Shown here one piece after another: positions 45,701-51,900 of a stretch of DNA of 64,000 nt (position 1 is the stretch's first letter; every line of letters starts with the position of its first letter). Source of the stretch: Eublepharis macularius (taxonomy: Eukaryota > Chordata > Lepidosauria > Squamata > Eublepharidae). The stretch spans positions 31,007,368 through 31,071,367 of the forward strand of contig NC_072791.1 of assembly GCF_028583425.1 (NCBI RefSeq). Direction: 5' to 3'. The translations under genes were made by a program, and so were the position numbers. A model generated the notes under the pieces. That model was not told the DNA's origin, did no database searches, and worked only from the letters and a program-made list of their open reading frames with translations.

Positions 45701-48700
45701 CACAAGCATAAGCAAAACTTCAACAGGAAAGAAGAAACCTTAAGAATGAACAGAGCATGGTTTCCAGTTCTGAAAAACACCAGGCTAACAAAACATTCTA
45801 TCCCTGACAATAGCCCTGCAGAGAAGATTAGCAAATCAAGTACCAATCCATATGCAAAAGAACCTCCTCAGGATACAGTGAAGCCTCCCGCCATTAGCAT
45901 TCCACACCCTGGGAAACTCTTACAGGATGACTCAGCTCAACCCCACCCCTCCTGAGTAGATACAAATGACCTACATCTTTTCCACACTGTGACACTGAGA
46001 GATCTGTCTTTTGGTGCTACACCTCTGAAGATGCCAGCCACAGCGGCTGGCGAAACGTCAGGAACTACAATGCCAAGACCACGGCAATACAGCCCGGAAA
46101 ACCCACAACAACCATCATAGTTAGTTAATTAAAGAGGTCATACCTTGGACTTACTGTTTCGCACTAAGCCATTGAAGAAGGCCTTGATTCAGAGTTGGAG
46201 ATTCAGCCTGAGCCTTAGTCTGACTACTGTTTACTTAAGGCAAGGGTGAATATGGCACCAACACTCCACAAAAGGGGGGCAGTTAAAATGGTCTGGCCAT
46301 GGAGGCTCATGGATTCCCACTGGATGCCCAAATGCTCAGGGGGCGAATTTAGGATTCCAAACAAATGCTCTATTGAGACTGCAGTAGGAGTGTGGAGTGT
46401 TAAGCTCCCTGAAACTATTGACAAGATTGCTCCTAGTTGACTTCCATTGCCGTTGAAGTGGAAGCTAGCTCTGTTCATGACCACAGTGTTGGATGATCTA
46501 AAAAGGGCTAGAAGATGCCTACAAAAACACTGATGGAAAACTTGCAGTGAATCCAACAGAGCATGCTATAGAGCCCATTGGAAGACCTATGAAGCGGCAG
46601 TGACTGCAGCAAAGAAACGTTATTGTATCAGTTAGTTCATAACCACCTCAGTTGTTTAAGGTATATAGATATCTGCCAACTCTAAAATCTGGTCCTTTAT
46701 TGTCTCAGAAAGAGACAGTCAGCTGATCTGGCTGCCAGCTGCAATATAGGCCAGGTAGAAAGAATGCCTAATACTTGGCCTAATACTTTTGACCAAGTTA
46801 CCATAATGGATGTTAACAGGAACCTGGGATCTGTGAAGGTTATTACTTGTTGACTGGATCCTTGTCCTCCTGGCTGCTGAAATCATGTAAGGACCATTAA
46901 TGAGCCCTTGATGTCTATCATAAATCAGTAATTAAATCAGGGCACCTTCCCTCACAGCCTCTCAAAGAGGTGGTTATCCATCCACTACTTTGAATACCAT
47001 CTCTAGAGAAAAATTATTGCCAAAGCTCTTGTCAGATTTTGCCTTGGATGCTATGGTGTGAGGCACTGGAGTGCCAGGCTCTGACCTCTCAAAGAGGTGG
47101 TTATCCATCCACTACTTTGAATACCATCTCTAGAGAAAAATTATTGCCAAAGCTCTTGTCAGATTTTGCCTTGGATGCTATGGTGTGAGGCACTGGAGTG
47201 CCAGGCTCTGACCCCAGGGGGGCATCAGGGATACTGCAGGACCCTGCTCTGTGGAAGGAGGGGCAGTATACATCATCCTGACACCCTCTCAGTCCCCTTG
47301 CTGGCCTGCTCAACCTGACCCAGCCACCACTTGCCCTTCTCTCCTTCTTCACCAACCTTCCTCCTTGTATCCTCAAAATCTTTCACTTCACACTACTCCA
47401 CTCCATCACTCCCACCCAACCCTGTGGGTGGACTTCCCTTTTATCCCTTCACCAATTCCCTCCTCCACCTGTCAGCCACACACCCCTCCTGCCCTCTAGC
47501 CATGCCCTTGGCTGACTCAGGCAGCTGCACCTGGGTTTGCTCTGCAGTTGGCCATGGGCAGTCACACCTGTTCCTTCTTGGCTGGCTGACAAGCTTTCTC
47601 TACTGAGCTGGCTACTTAGGGCAGGCATACCTGTGCCTTCTTTGCTGGCTGCCAAGCTTTTCCTGTAGAGTGCTCCAGGCAGCTCCACCTGTGGCTACTT
47701 ACCTTCTTGCCCACCTGGCTCTGGCTAATCCCTTCTAGCCTGCCTGCAGGTTGGGGTGTGGCCCTGTGGTGTCTTGACTGCCTCCCCTCTACTGCTGGTA
47801 AGATTTCTGTCTGGTTTGCTGCTGGCTGGCTGTCCTTGCTTTCTGTGCCCTCTCCTTCTGGTCTGGCCTCCTCATGGTTGCCCTTACTCTCCCTACCTGG
47901 GCTCCTAGACTCCCACTGAAGGGTGGGGCTAGCTGGCTTCCACCTGCCCCTTCTAACCCTCTAAGGCTTTGGTGCTTCTTTCCCTCCCTCCGGTGTTGGC
48001 AGGTTCTGGCCCTGGGTGTCTGCTGGGGTGGCTGGGTGACTGTATCCTGGCTGTCTCCTGTCCCCTCCTCCCAGCAAGTCCGGGGGCTGCACCCAAGACC
48101 CCAGACAGCTCTAACCTGCCCTTTCTAGGCAAAGTAATTGAGAGACCAACATCAAACCAATTTCACCTGTTCTTGGATAACTCATCTGTGCTGACCCTTT
48201 TCAGTCTGGTCACTGATGGCTGTCAAATGACCTCTGTCTGAACTGATGGACTGCATCATGTCAGACTGTGGGTTGCAGTCTCATATTTGAATATTCATGA
48301 ATTGAATGTTTGAATGTTTATATTTGAATGTTTCTTGCATATAGAAGTATAACTTATCAGGGAAACGTGTTCTAGCCAAAGGAATTGCTGATTGTGTAGC
48401 TCAGTTCCTAAAAAATCCCAAGGAATAGAAGAACCGCACCACCACCACTGCTGTTGCCAGCACATGACACAATATGCGAAATCATTCTCTCTCAGCACAG
48501 GTACTTCTATGCAGTTTTTTTTTAAGTGCTAAGATAACCCAAGTATACTTTGTTTTTTTCCAGAGCTTCCAAGGCCACTTGCACACCTTTGCCGAATCAA
48601 AGTTCGAACTGTGATGGGAAAGGACCGTATACCACTTATTGATACTTTGCCTCTGCCGGGAAGACTGATCCGCTATTTACAATATGATTTTACCCACTGA
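19636..48700 (+). CDS. ASB2: ASB2 gene, ankyrin repeat and SOCS box protein 2 (span of all coding exons)
   Basis: ASB2 is the substrate-recognition subunit of a Cullin-5/Rbx2 ubiquitin ligase and binds Elongin B/C through its SOCS box. In mammals it drives degradation of filamins in blood and muscle cells. Nine coding exons can be placed with consistent splice phases. Alpha (start 25105) predicts 586 aa and beta (start 19636) predicts 642 aa, close to the human 587 and 635 aa as I recall them. The protein runs: variable N-terminus, ankyrin repeats over about residues 60-490 of alpha (for example GWLPLHEAAYYG, GWTALHEAVGRND, DGLLPIHMGSKKG), then a SOCS box at 543-586 with PLAHLCRIKV (BC box) and IDTLPLPGRLIRYL (Cul5 box). 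No break is seen in the host frame. ASB2 is followed tail to tail by FAM181A, as in mammals. Confidence 0.95.
19879..20106 (+). mobile_element. Sauria-type SINE in ASB2 intron 1
   Basis: Head CAGTGTGGTATAGTGGTTAG, then TGGGTGACCTTAGGCCAATTA, CACCTCACAGGGTTGTTG, and an AT-rich tail ending AAATAACTAAATATATAAG. It lies only 13 bp past the beta-exon donor. A run of 17 G residues follows at 20119-20135. Confidence 0.8.
20425..20645. mobile_element. Palindromic 'CAGGATTTGAGTC' MITE
   Basis: Left arm CAGCAGGATTTGAGTCTAGTGGCAAC and right arm TGCTACTGGACTCAAATCCTGCTG are complementary. The middle has GAGAGTCAAAGCTCCC and its inverse. A second partial copy lies at 20690-20860. The same family recurs at 35095-35290, 43106-43836 and 55025-55265. 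Confidence 0.7.
20690..20860. mobile_element. Second palindromic 'CAGGATTTGAG' MITE copy
   Basis: GGCAGCAGGATTTGAGACC on the left mirrors CTGGACTCAAATTCTGTTGTTC on the right, with TTTGACTCTCAAAAGCTTATAG between. It is more diverged than its neighbour. Confidence 0.65.
20880..21920. other. ASB2 intron 1, nothing recognised
   Basis: No repeat ends, SINE heads or exon-like stretches are seen. Confidence 0.35.
21991..22078. mobile_element. 88-bp palindromic MITE
   Basis: CAGTGGAATCCTAAGCAGAG on the left mirrors CTTCTTAGGATTGCACTG on the right, around TTCATTGATTTCAGTGGG. A degenerate second copy precedes it (about 21928-21990). Relatives lie at 28770-28857, about 35040-35100, 38800-38885 and 57710-57785. 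Confidence 0.75.
22087..22957. mobile_element. 871-bp DNA transposon with GGTCGAATC ends
   Basis: Ends are GGTCGAATCTACATT and the inverse of GGTCGAATCCACATT. Subterminal segments share GCATGT and GGCCGTG/CACGGCC motifs. The centre has repeated ATATCGAAAT/ATCGAAATAA words at 22524-22550 and 22735. The ends resemble those of the snapback elements at 10392 and 29139 (GGCYGAATCCACAC type), suggesting one superfamily. No transposase is visible and the target duplication is unclear. Confidence 0.65.
23560..24480 (+). mobile_element. L2/CR1-like LINE 3' part
   Basis: Contains the familiar end of a non-LTR reverse transcriptase region: TTGGTGCAACACGCTGCAGC (LVQHAAA), CATTGGCTCCCTATC (HWLPV..), CAAGGTATTGGCTATC (FKVLA..), then TTTATGGAATGGACTGCCTG. 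It ends with a 3' UTR closing in CGCCTTGAGTCCCAG and a (CAAT)n-type tail. The frames are decayed. This is a 5'-truncated fossil. Confidence 0.7.
24481..24725 (+). mobile_element. Second LINE 3' tail ending in (AAAT)n
   Basis: CTCAAGAAGGCTGCTGAAGA, TTTTTATTTAATTAAC, ATAAGCTGCACTGAGTTCTG and a terminal ATAAATAAAT repeat (24681-24725) form a LINE tail in the same orientation as the previous one. Confidence 0.6.
24930..25104 (+). promoter_or_regulatory. ASB2: Candidate ASB2 alpha promoter/5' UTR
   Basis: This region lies directly before the alpha start codon. Two CACTTCCTC words (at about 24957 and 25062) match the core of an ETS/PU.1-type site, which would suit the blood-cell isoform known in mammals. 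No TATA box is evident. The assignment is by position and motif only. Confidence 0.3.
25105..25271 (+). CDS. ASB2: ASB2 alpha start fused to common exon 2
   Basis: The alpha frame begins MTRFSYSEYFSLFHSC, nearly identical to human ASB2 alpha. It continues without an intron into the exon shared with beta. The beta acceptor is at 25165-25166 (CACTTCAG|GCATGC), so 25167-25271 is common sequence and 25105-25166 is alpha-only. Both isoforms enter with two bases of an Arg codon, so the phases agree. No in-frame ATG lies upstream nearby, so this start is chosen. The donor is CCAGA|GTAAGT. Confidence 0.92.
25272..26949 (+). other. ASB2 intron after exon 2
   Basis: An AAGTGATGTCA-family element lies at about 26293-26580, starting TAGGGTTGCCATGCAC and holding GAAGTGATGTCAGTGCAT and its inverse. 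The rest shows no recognised feature. Confidence 0.5.
26950..27116 (+). CDS. ASB2: ASB2 exon 3 (first ankyrin repeats), GC donor
   Basis: Acceptor TTTAAAG|A. It encodes about alpha residues 56-111, including VPDPVVSAIKEGDEKALDAM and DGWLPLHEAAYYGQAG. The only donor that keeps the phase with exon 4 is AAAT|GCAAGT at 27117-27118, a GC rather than GT donor. It gives ..LLHK-S-YPGTIDQR, in register with human ..LQRAYPGTIDQR. The nearby GTACC four bases on would shift the frame. Confidence 0.88.
27694..28449. mobile_element. hAT-like non-autonomous transposon, 756 bp, in ASB2 intron
   Basis: Ends TAGAGACGGGCACAAACAG and CTGTTTGTGCCCATCTCTA are inverted repeats with one mismatch. Flanking 8-mers ATCATGTA (27686-27693) and ATCTTGTA (28450-28457) match at 7 of 8. 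TGTTCATG/CATGAACA and GTTCGTG words cluster at both ends. Same end family as 7862-8931. Confidence 0.85.
28550..28705 (+). CDS. ASB2: ASB2 exon 4 (ankyrin repeats)
   Basis: Acceptor TTTCTCTAG|CA, donor TATAAAG|GTTAGT. Encodes YPGTIDQRTLQEETPLYLAT then LQAGAEPDIANKSRETPLYK, closely matching human ASB2. About alpha residues 111-163. Confidence 0.95.
28770..28857. mobile_element. 88-bp palindromic MITE
   Basis: CAGTGTAACTCTAAGCAGAG mirrors GTCTAGAATTGCACTG. Same family as 21991-22078. Confidence 0.65.
29121..29520. mobile_element. TAGGGTTGCC-family MITE split by a snapback element
   Basis: Starts TAGGGTTGCTAACTCTAGG and resumes after 29320 with TTAAGAAATTCCTGGAAATTTGG. It ends TCTGGAGTTTGGCAACACT. 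The break falls in the family's ..AACTCCAGGTTGGGAAATTCC.. region, showing which insertion came second. Confidence 0.7.
29139..29320. mobile_element. 182-bp snapback MITE (GGCTGAATCCACAC ends)
   Basis: The left arm GGCTGAATCCACACTTACCA..ATAGCGCTAAA mirrors the right arm TTTAGCACTATGCTGGTAAA..GTGGATTTGGCC. The centre has GATGTCATCGCGCCATGA and its inverse GTGGCGCGATGATGTAAT. It is inserted in the MITE at 29121-29520. Confidence 0.75.
30165..30290 (-). mobile_element. Partial tRNA-type SINE
   Basis: Minus-strand head: AGCCAGTGTGGTGTAGGGGG, a degenerate B-box region and CTTGGGTCAGTCATGCTTTC. The 3' part is missing. Confidence 0.55.
30431..30676 (+). CDS. ASB2: ASB2 exon 5 (ankyrin repeats)
   Basis: Acceptor CACCAAAG|CC, donor AAGTGTG|GTAGGT. 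Encodes NADANHRCNRGWTALHEAVG and YGITSLFVAAESGHLEALRY, about alpha residues 163-245, strongly conserved with human. Phase 1 at both ends. Confidence 0.96.
30780..31440. repeat. Second copy of the unclassified repeat seen at 180-1330
   Basis: Shares CTATGGGGCTAA, AAAATTTCTTTAACTCAACC, CAATACAAC, GAGTTCAGTTAAAGAACTGG and CCCCAGCAACCAGC with the first copy. Lies in ASB2 intron 5. Confidence 0.4.
32193..32683. mobile_element. AAGTGATGTCA-family hAT-like element, 491 bp
   Basis: Flanking 8-mers GTAGTAAG (32185-32192) and GCAGTAAG (32684-32691) differ at one base. It starts TAGGGTTCCCAAGTGCC, immediately followed by a small perfect hairpin (AAGTGCC..GGCACTTGGGAACCCTAC). It ends GGACCTGGCAAGCCTA. 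Inside are TGATGACATCACTTATGG and several inverse copies. Confidence 0.75.
32700..32880. mobile_element. Partial TAGGGTTGCC-family MITE
   Basis: TTCAGGTTGGGAAATTCCTG, ATGTCATAAAGTTCACCCTC and CAGCCATTTTCTCCAGGGGG are present. It gives the uninterrupted version of the junction used to interpret the nest at 10196-14327. Confidence 0.65.
33572..33862. mobile_element. Inverted-repeat element just before ASB2 exon 6
   Basis: The left end CTTTCATTTAGGTGCCC and right end GGGCACCTAAAAGTGAAC are complementary. Further paired blocks are GGGAGAATGTTTAAATG and CATTTAAATGTTAACAC. Family unknown. Confidence 0.45.
33924..34095 (+). CDS. ASB2: ASB2 exon 6 (ankyrin repeats)
   Basis: Acceptor TTTTCCCCAG|GT, donor TATTTTGA|GTAAGT. 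Encodes AEINTQASDKASALYEACKN and EFLLSQGADANKTNKDGLLP, about alpha residues 245-302. Phase 2 out. Confidence 0.96.
34140..35090. other. ASB2 intron 6, nothing recognised
   Basis: A degenerate copy of the 88-bp palindromic MITE family is at about 35040-35100. Otherwise no signature is seen. Confidence 0.35.
35095..35290. mobile_element. Palindromic 'CAGGATTTGAG' MITE
   Basis: ATCAGCAGGATTTGAGCCCA on the left mirrors AGTGGACGCAAATCCTGCTG on the right, with TTTGACTCTCAAAAGCTCAT between. Confidence 0.7.
36741..37441 (-). mobile_element. Non-autonomous Helitron, 701 bp, GC-rich
   Basis: Read on the minus strand it begins TCCTACCATATAAAAGGCAA after a host A and ends ..GGGCTTCGTTGCTAG before a host T. 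TC start, CTAG end and insertion between A and T are Helitron hallmarks. The interior is GC-rich with imperfect repeats of GCAGGGC/GGGCATTGC and TGGAGTGCTCCTG motifs, and has no helicase. The ~190-aa frames on both strands are products of base composition. Confidence 0.7.
37530..37705 (+). mobile_element. 5S-rRNA-type SINE, partial
   Basis: CTACTTGGATGGGAGACCAC is the 5S rRNA internal promoter region. It is followed by AGAGGAAGGCAATGGCAAACCACC, and GGCTGTGACTTGACAGCA as in the fuller copy at 42462-42665. Confidence 0.65.
38060..38222 (-). mobile_element. tRNA-type SINE fragment
   Basis: Minus-strand head AAAGTGTGGTACAGTGTTTAG, B-box-like GGTTGAAACCC, then ACTTTGGGCCAGTCACGC and CTCACAGGGTTGTTGTG. 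It resembles the 19879-20106 copy. Confidence 0.6.
38230..40512. other. ASB2 intron 6, 3' part, mostly unrecognised
   Basis: One copy of the 88-bp palindromic MITE family is at about 38800-38885 (AAGCCCATTGAAATCAATGG). A short TATATATA tract is at about 40070. I see nothing else. Confidence 0.35.
40513..41074 (+). CDS. ASB2: ASB2 exon 7, long ankyrin exon
   Basis: Acceptor TTTCTGCTAG|G, donor AGTACAG|GTATGC. It is 562 nt, the largest coding exon. It encodes IVKMLLPVTSRTRIKRSGIS, NVYATELLLEAGANPN, SIRHGCLKIMKLLLDYGANI and MKYLAVLKFLMDMGCDG, about alpha residues 302-490. Closely matches human with no break. Confidence 0.97.
41278..41514 (+). mobile_element. Sauria-type SINE
   Basis: Degenerate head GTCAGTTTGGTGTAG, B box GGGTTTGATTCC, GCTGGGTAACCTTGGGTCAG, CACCTCACAGGGTGATTG, and a tail ending GTTGTTGTTG. 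Same family as 18259-18510. Confidence 0.8.
42462..42665 (+). mobile_element. 5S-rRNA-headed SINE
   Basis: The head reads like 5S rRNA: CCTGATCTTGTCAAATCTCA, GCAGCTAACCAGGGTTGG, GGTTAGTAATTGGATGGGAG. The body has CAATGGCAAACCAGCTCTG and GGGGTCGCCATATGACAGCT. A SINE3-type element ending 51 bp before ASB2 exon 8. Confidence 0.8.
42716..42869 (+). CDS. ASB2: ASB2 exon 8
   Basis: Acceptor TTATGTTACAG|T, donor AAAGCAG|GTGAGT. Encodes FCEIVSTPEMNRWAGPIIDV then LLDYVGNVQLCSRLKEHIDS, about alpha residues 491-541, linking the last ankyrin repeat to the SOCS box. Nearly identical to human. Confidence 0.97.
42902..43100 (+). repeat. Interspersed repeat, unclassified
   Basis: AGAGAAGCCGTGTTGGATCA, GGCCAATGGCCCATCCAGTC and CAACACTCTGTGTCACATAG form a repeat I recognise from many reptile genomes but cannot name. 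Confidence 0.5.
43106..43836. mobile_element. 731-bp inverted-repeat element with 'CAGGATTTGAG'-type core
   Basis: The outer arms are long and near identical: AATGAAACCAGCATTTATCA..GAGTATCCATGTTGGTCT on the left, and its reverse complement ending TGGTTTCATT on the right. The right side holds the usual CTTTAAGGTGCTACTGGACC core. It is longer than the other members of this family in the window. Confidence 0.65.
43964..44411 (+). mobile_element. CAGGGCTCATTT-family hAT-like transposon, 448 bp
   Basis: Identical 8-bp duplications GTTTTATG (43956-43963 and 44412-44419). Starts CAGGGCTCATTTCGAGGGGG and ends TTCTACGAAATGACCCCTT. Same structure as 17133-17566. Confidence 0.9.
44578..44619 (-). ncRNA. 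Hammerhead-ribozyme-like motif, minus-strand Penelope end
   Basis: On the minus strand: CCT, CTGAAGA (CUGANGA core), stem GCCAGCC/GCTGGC with one mismatched pair, GAAAC, GTC, AGG. This is the order of a minimal hammerhead. Hammerhead motifs are known from Penelope-like elements. Activity is not shown. Confidence 0.5.
46022..46062 (+). ncRNA. Hammerhead-ribozyme-like motif, plus-strand Penelope end
   Basis: CCT, CTGAAGA, stem GCCAGCC..GGCTGGC (7 perfect pairs), GAAAC, GTC, AGG. The CCT/AGG pair gives a short stem I and stem III is only about 2 bp. Such minimal forms are reported for Penelope-like elements and may act as dimers. Confidence 0.55.
46958..47211. repeat. 127-bp perfect tandem duplication
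   Basis: The block from CCTCTCAAAGAGGTGGTTAT to GTGCCAGGCTCTGA is present twice in a row (46958-47084 and 47085-47211) with no difference that I can see. Either a very recent duplication or an assembly artefact. Confidence 0.9.
47212..48110. other. C/T-rich block inside LINE debris, origin unknown
   Basis: Plus strand is rich in CTGGCTG, CCTTCTTG and CACCTG words (recurring TTGGCTGGCTG / TTTGCTGGCTGCCAAGC). It reads like a decayed minisatellite. Open frames of 65-90 aa are compositional. Confidence 0.4.
48564..48700 (+). CDS. ASB2: ASB2 exon 9 (SOCS box and stop)
   Basis: Acceptor TTTTTTTCCAG|AG. Encodes LPRPLAHLCRIKVRTVMGKD then RIPLIDTLPLPGRLIRYLQY and DFTH before TGA. The BC box (LAHLCRIKV) contacts Elongin C and the Cul5 box has LPLP. 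Equivalent to human ..LPLPGRLIRYLKYENTQ. Confidence 0.97.
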
Positions 48701-48954
48701 CCTCAGATATATCTGGCCATCAATAATATCCTGGAGGGACATCCATGTTTGTGACAGAACAGTATCACATGATGAAGATAGACTCAGAGAGACAAGGAAA
48801 GACTGGCTTTGCTATGTAAAAAGAAAAAAGATGCCTGCAAATCAGAATCACAGAAAGAACTTACCCCGCACTGTTTAGAGGATGGGAAAGAAGTGAGGGA
48901 ATCAGGGTTAAGGACACTGAGAGCAAGCAGCAAAAAATGACTATGCTATTGTTT

Positions 48955-48960
48955 AATAAA
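48955..48960 (+). terminator. ASB2: Likely ASB2 polyadenylation signal
   Basis: AATAAA 255 bp after the stop (GTTTAATAAAGCC). A second candidate is at 49567-49572 (CCAATAAAAATG). Confidence 0.5.
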
Positions 48961-51900
48961 GCCGTAAAATGACTACTAGGTCTGTAAGGAGATGGAAAAG
49001 AGAGAACCGACTGTTTAAGAAAATACATTTTTTTGTATTTTATGACCATCTTTAACACACTTGTATGAACTAATGTAACATGCGAATGGGGTGGTCATGT
49101 TTTCTTATTATTATAGTGGCACTTTCCCCTACTTTACAGTTATGAAAATTGCTGCCAATTATGTGTGTGTGCGCACATAACTATGTATATCCAAGGACAA
49201 TCAGGATTGCTCCTGTGGGCAACCCATGTATTTTGGGAATCATTCTGTACCTAAAAACAACTTGATCGTATGGGGAAAACATCTTTTTAAAAAATTCCAG
49301 CAACGTTTAAAATTTGGCATAATGGTTCAGTTCATTGGTTAGCCTTCATTTTAGTTTAATTTGCTAGGTTGGTCAACTTTCAGGCTGCTAATTCATTTGG
49401 CACCACCTCATTCGTATTTTCCTTCTAAATTATTTGGCCTTTCTGCTTTAATATGTACTAACTTTACCTCTGAGTGATGAAAGGCCCTGGGTCTTCACAA
49501 ATACTTTTTTCCTTCTCACATAAGACATATTGTTAATAATAGATCTAGTGAAGAATTCGTAACTCCAATAAAAATGAAATAAACACTTTACTAAGTATTT
49601 AATCCATGAGAAATGAATGTACATATATTAAATAAGTTTAAGAAACAGGGTTGTTACTGTACTGCAGTTCATCTGCTTGTAGTTCCGATGTCACTGAAGC
49701 CAATGACTGGCATAGCTCATGAATAGATGCTTCAGCTTATAGAATATGTTTTTTATGTTTATTTTTTAAGAATGGTGATTATAGCAATAAGCCCAGTAAC
49801 CCTATAGGCAGTATAACAAAATGAAATCAAGCAGATTTAAACTGTTTAATACTTGCATCTCTGAAGTGCTTCATGGAGATGCTCAAAATAGACTGTAGGA
49901 CACCTACTGGACGGCACTATCTTCTTGAATCTCTTATATCATAATACAAGAATGAGGTATAATTACTACTGAGTTAAAAAAAATCCTTTGTACAGTAAAA
50001 TTAACAAGGTTGCTGTTTTGTTTGTTGCTTTTTTTTAAGAAAATTAATTTAAAAAAAACTGGTTGTGGATGGAGCAATGAGGTACTAATTCTTGAATTTA
50101 CTGTCCAATGTTCGTATGATAGACGGGCGCTGAGGAGGAAAGTCAGCTTGCAACTGTTAGGGAAGACTTGTTTATTTAGGGTGCTGGAGAAAAACAAACC
50201 GAGAAAGGCATTCCTAGTTCTTCCCCATCATGCATCCACTGGTAACCTGTTGATTTGCCTATAAACCAGGAAAAATAATGTGTCAGATCTGCAATGCTGA
50301 AAAAGGTAGTGCAAACCTCAGGAGATTCAAGGACAGCTGTGCACATAAGCTGGCGGTGGGGAATCATTCCCTGAAAATCTCCACTGGTAATTTGTGCTGT
50401 CACTTGATTCATTTTGCCATCTTTTTTACATAGTGGGTTTATGTTTATTTTCATGCAGCGCTTTCTACCTCTCTACATCATTAGCCCTGATCCAGCAATA
50501 GCAATCTATGTAAAGAAGAACATTTTCATACACAGGTCAGCTGGATTCCATTTGGAACAGCCAACTACATGAACAATGGATTAACGTGTGTCAAACTGCA
50601 TGCATTACTTACGAAAATTCCCTATAGCAAGCAGCCTGTTTTGGGGAACCAAAAGCACATTAGGAGTTAGGCAGTCTTTCACTGCTCCACTGACTTTTTG
50701 GATCCAGGCAACTGAATTTTTATAAAAGTGTTTCAGCAGTTGTAACAAATCTGTAAAAATTCTACTTTTTATATAAAACTAATTGTACATTTGGAAAAAA
50801 AATTACAGGACTTTGTATGCATCTTGCTGTTCCAGTGCATAGAATGGTGGCATATATTGTGATTACAGAACAAACGCTTGTTATCATAGTATTAGATATT
50901 CTGGGAATATATTCTAGGAATTGTAGGAACTGATTAATGTATTATTTCTATAGGCATGTGTGCAATTCATTTTTTGTTATAATGCACTTTTAAATTTTTG
51001 GTTTTGTTACAACAGCTTTTTTTAAATTGGGAGGGCATGGGTGTGTGCGGTATTTATGAAAGTACTGTTTTTAGGTTTCACTGTTTGCACTAAATATGAA
51101 TAAAAATTCCCTTTCAGATACTACGGATCCAGAGCAAAATTTTTGCTTGTGCTATACCTCATGCATGAGCAGAAGTGCAAAGAAAAGACTGAGGTAGCCA
51201 TTTGTGCTAAATCAAACATTGTTTCCTCAATTGTGTTTCCACTTGGGCACTATAATATATAGGGATGAATGCACTAGGAGTTATACAAGATCTTGTACAC
51301 ATGGAACTATGCTGTCCATTAATGGTTCTGCTTTCACACAGTGGATTCAAGCCAGAGCTCTGCCAACAGATAGGGCAACCCCACAGGCACAATGTGCATA
51401 CAAAGCTGCTCCTTTCCTCCAAGTTGGTAGGGAAGGGAGAGCAAGTCTTGATGTGCTTTGGAGATGCTGTGCTCACATATGACTGGTTGATCAAAAACGT
51501 ATGATTCAAGTACTCAGACTAAATTTACTGAAGTTGGTTAAGGGAGCCTGAACCACAATGGTTACAGAGGGATACATAAGCCTGCTACGCACTTTGGAAC
51601 GCCTCACATGTTCCCTACCTACATTTCAATCCCATGCCCAATCAACCTAGTCATGAAAAGCACTCATGCCACTGAAATGTCATTCTGAGACAACTTGGCA
51701 AGTAAGTTCACAAAAGTTACTAGCCCACTTTTTTAATATATAGTTGGCCCACAAATACTCATTTGCCATTTGCGGAATATTGATAGCTTGAAAGAGAACC
51801 AGAGCCCAGAAACCTTACCATTTGCAAAAGCTTCCCTGCTTGGTTGCTTAGAGTTAACTGCTCCTTGCCACAGGTACTGAGGAGTGGCTATTTACAAGCC

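Larger units (their letters stand above)
44487..46115. mobile_element. Penelope-like retroelement pair in inverted orientation
   Basis: Two 5'-truncated Penelope-like pieces lie head to head with their 3' ends outward: minus strand about 45200 to 44487, plus strand about 45210 to 46115. A shared 12-bp direct repeat CATAGTTAGTTA (44475-44486 and 46116-46127) shows they arrived as one insertion. The minus piece encodes a GIY-YIG endonuclease-like domain (GVYRIPCSCGQVYIG, STKRSIQTRIKEH). The plus piece encodes the C-terminal end of the reverse-transcriptase region (RARRICEPHFLNEEINHLNH, KVFLPYIKGITDQMGK) and the distal endonuclease part. Both end in a ~250-bp untranslated segment. The element is broken, with no complete reverse transcriptase. 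Confidence 0.8.
46240..48250 (+). mobile_element. L2-like LINE reverse-transcriptase debris, interrupted
   Basis: Near 48110-48220 the frame reads SNLPFLGKVIERPTSNQFHL, the conserved 'YRPISNLPFLGKVIE' region of L2/CR1-type reverse transcriptases. Around 46500-46620 a residual pattern (KRARRCLQKH, PTEHAIEPIGRPMKRQ, in decayed frames) fits the region upstream of the RT. Between them lie a 127-bp tandem duplication (46958-47211) and a pyrimidine-rich insert (about 47212-48110). Confidence 0.55.
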
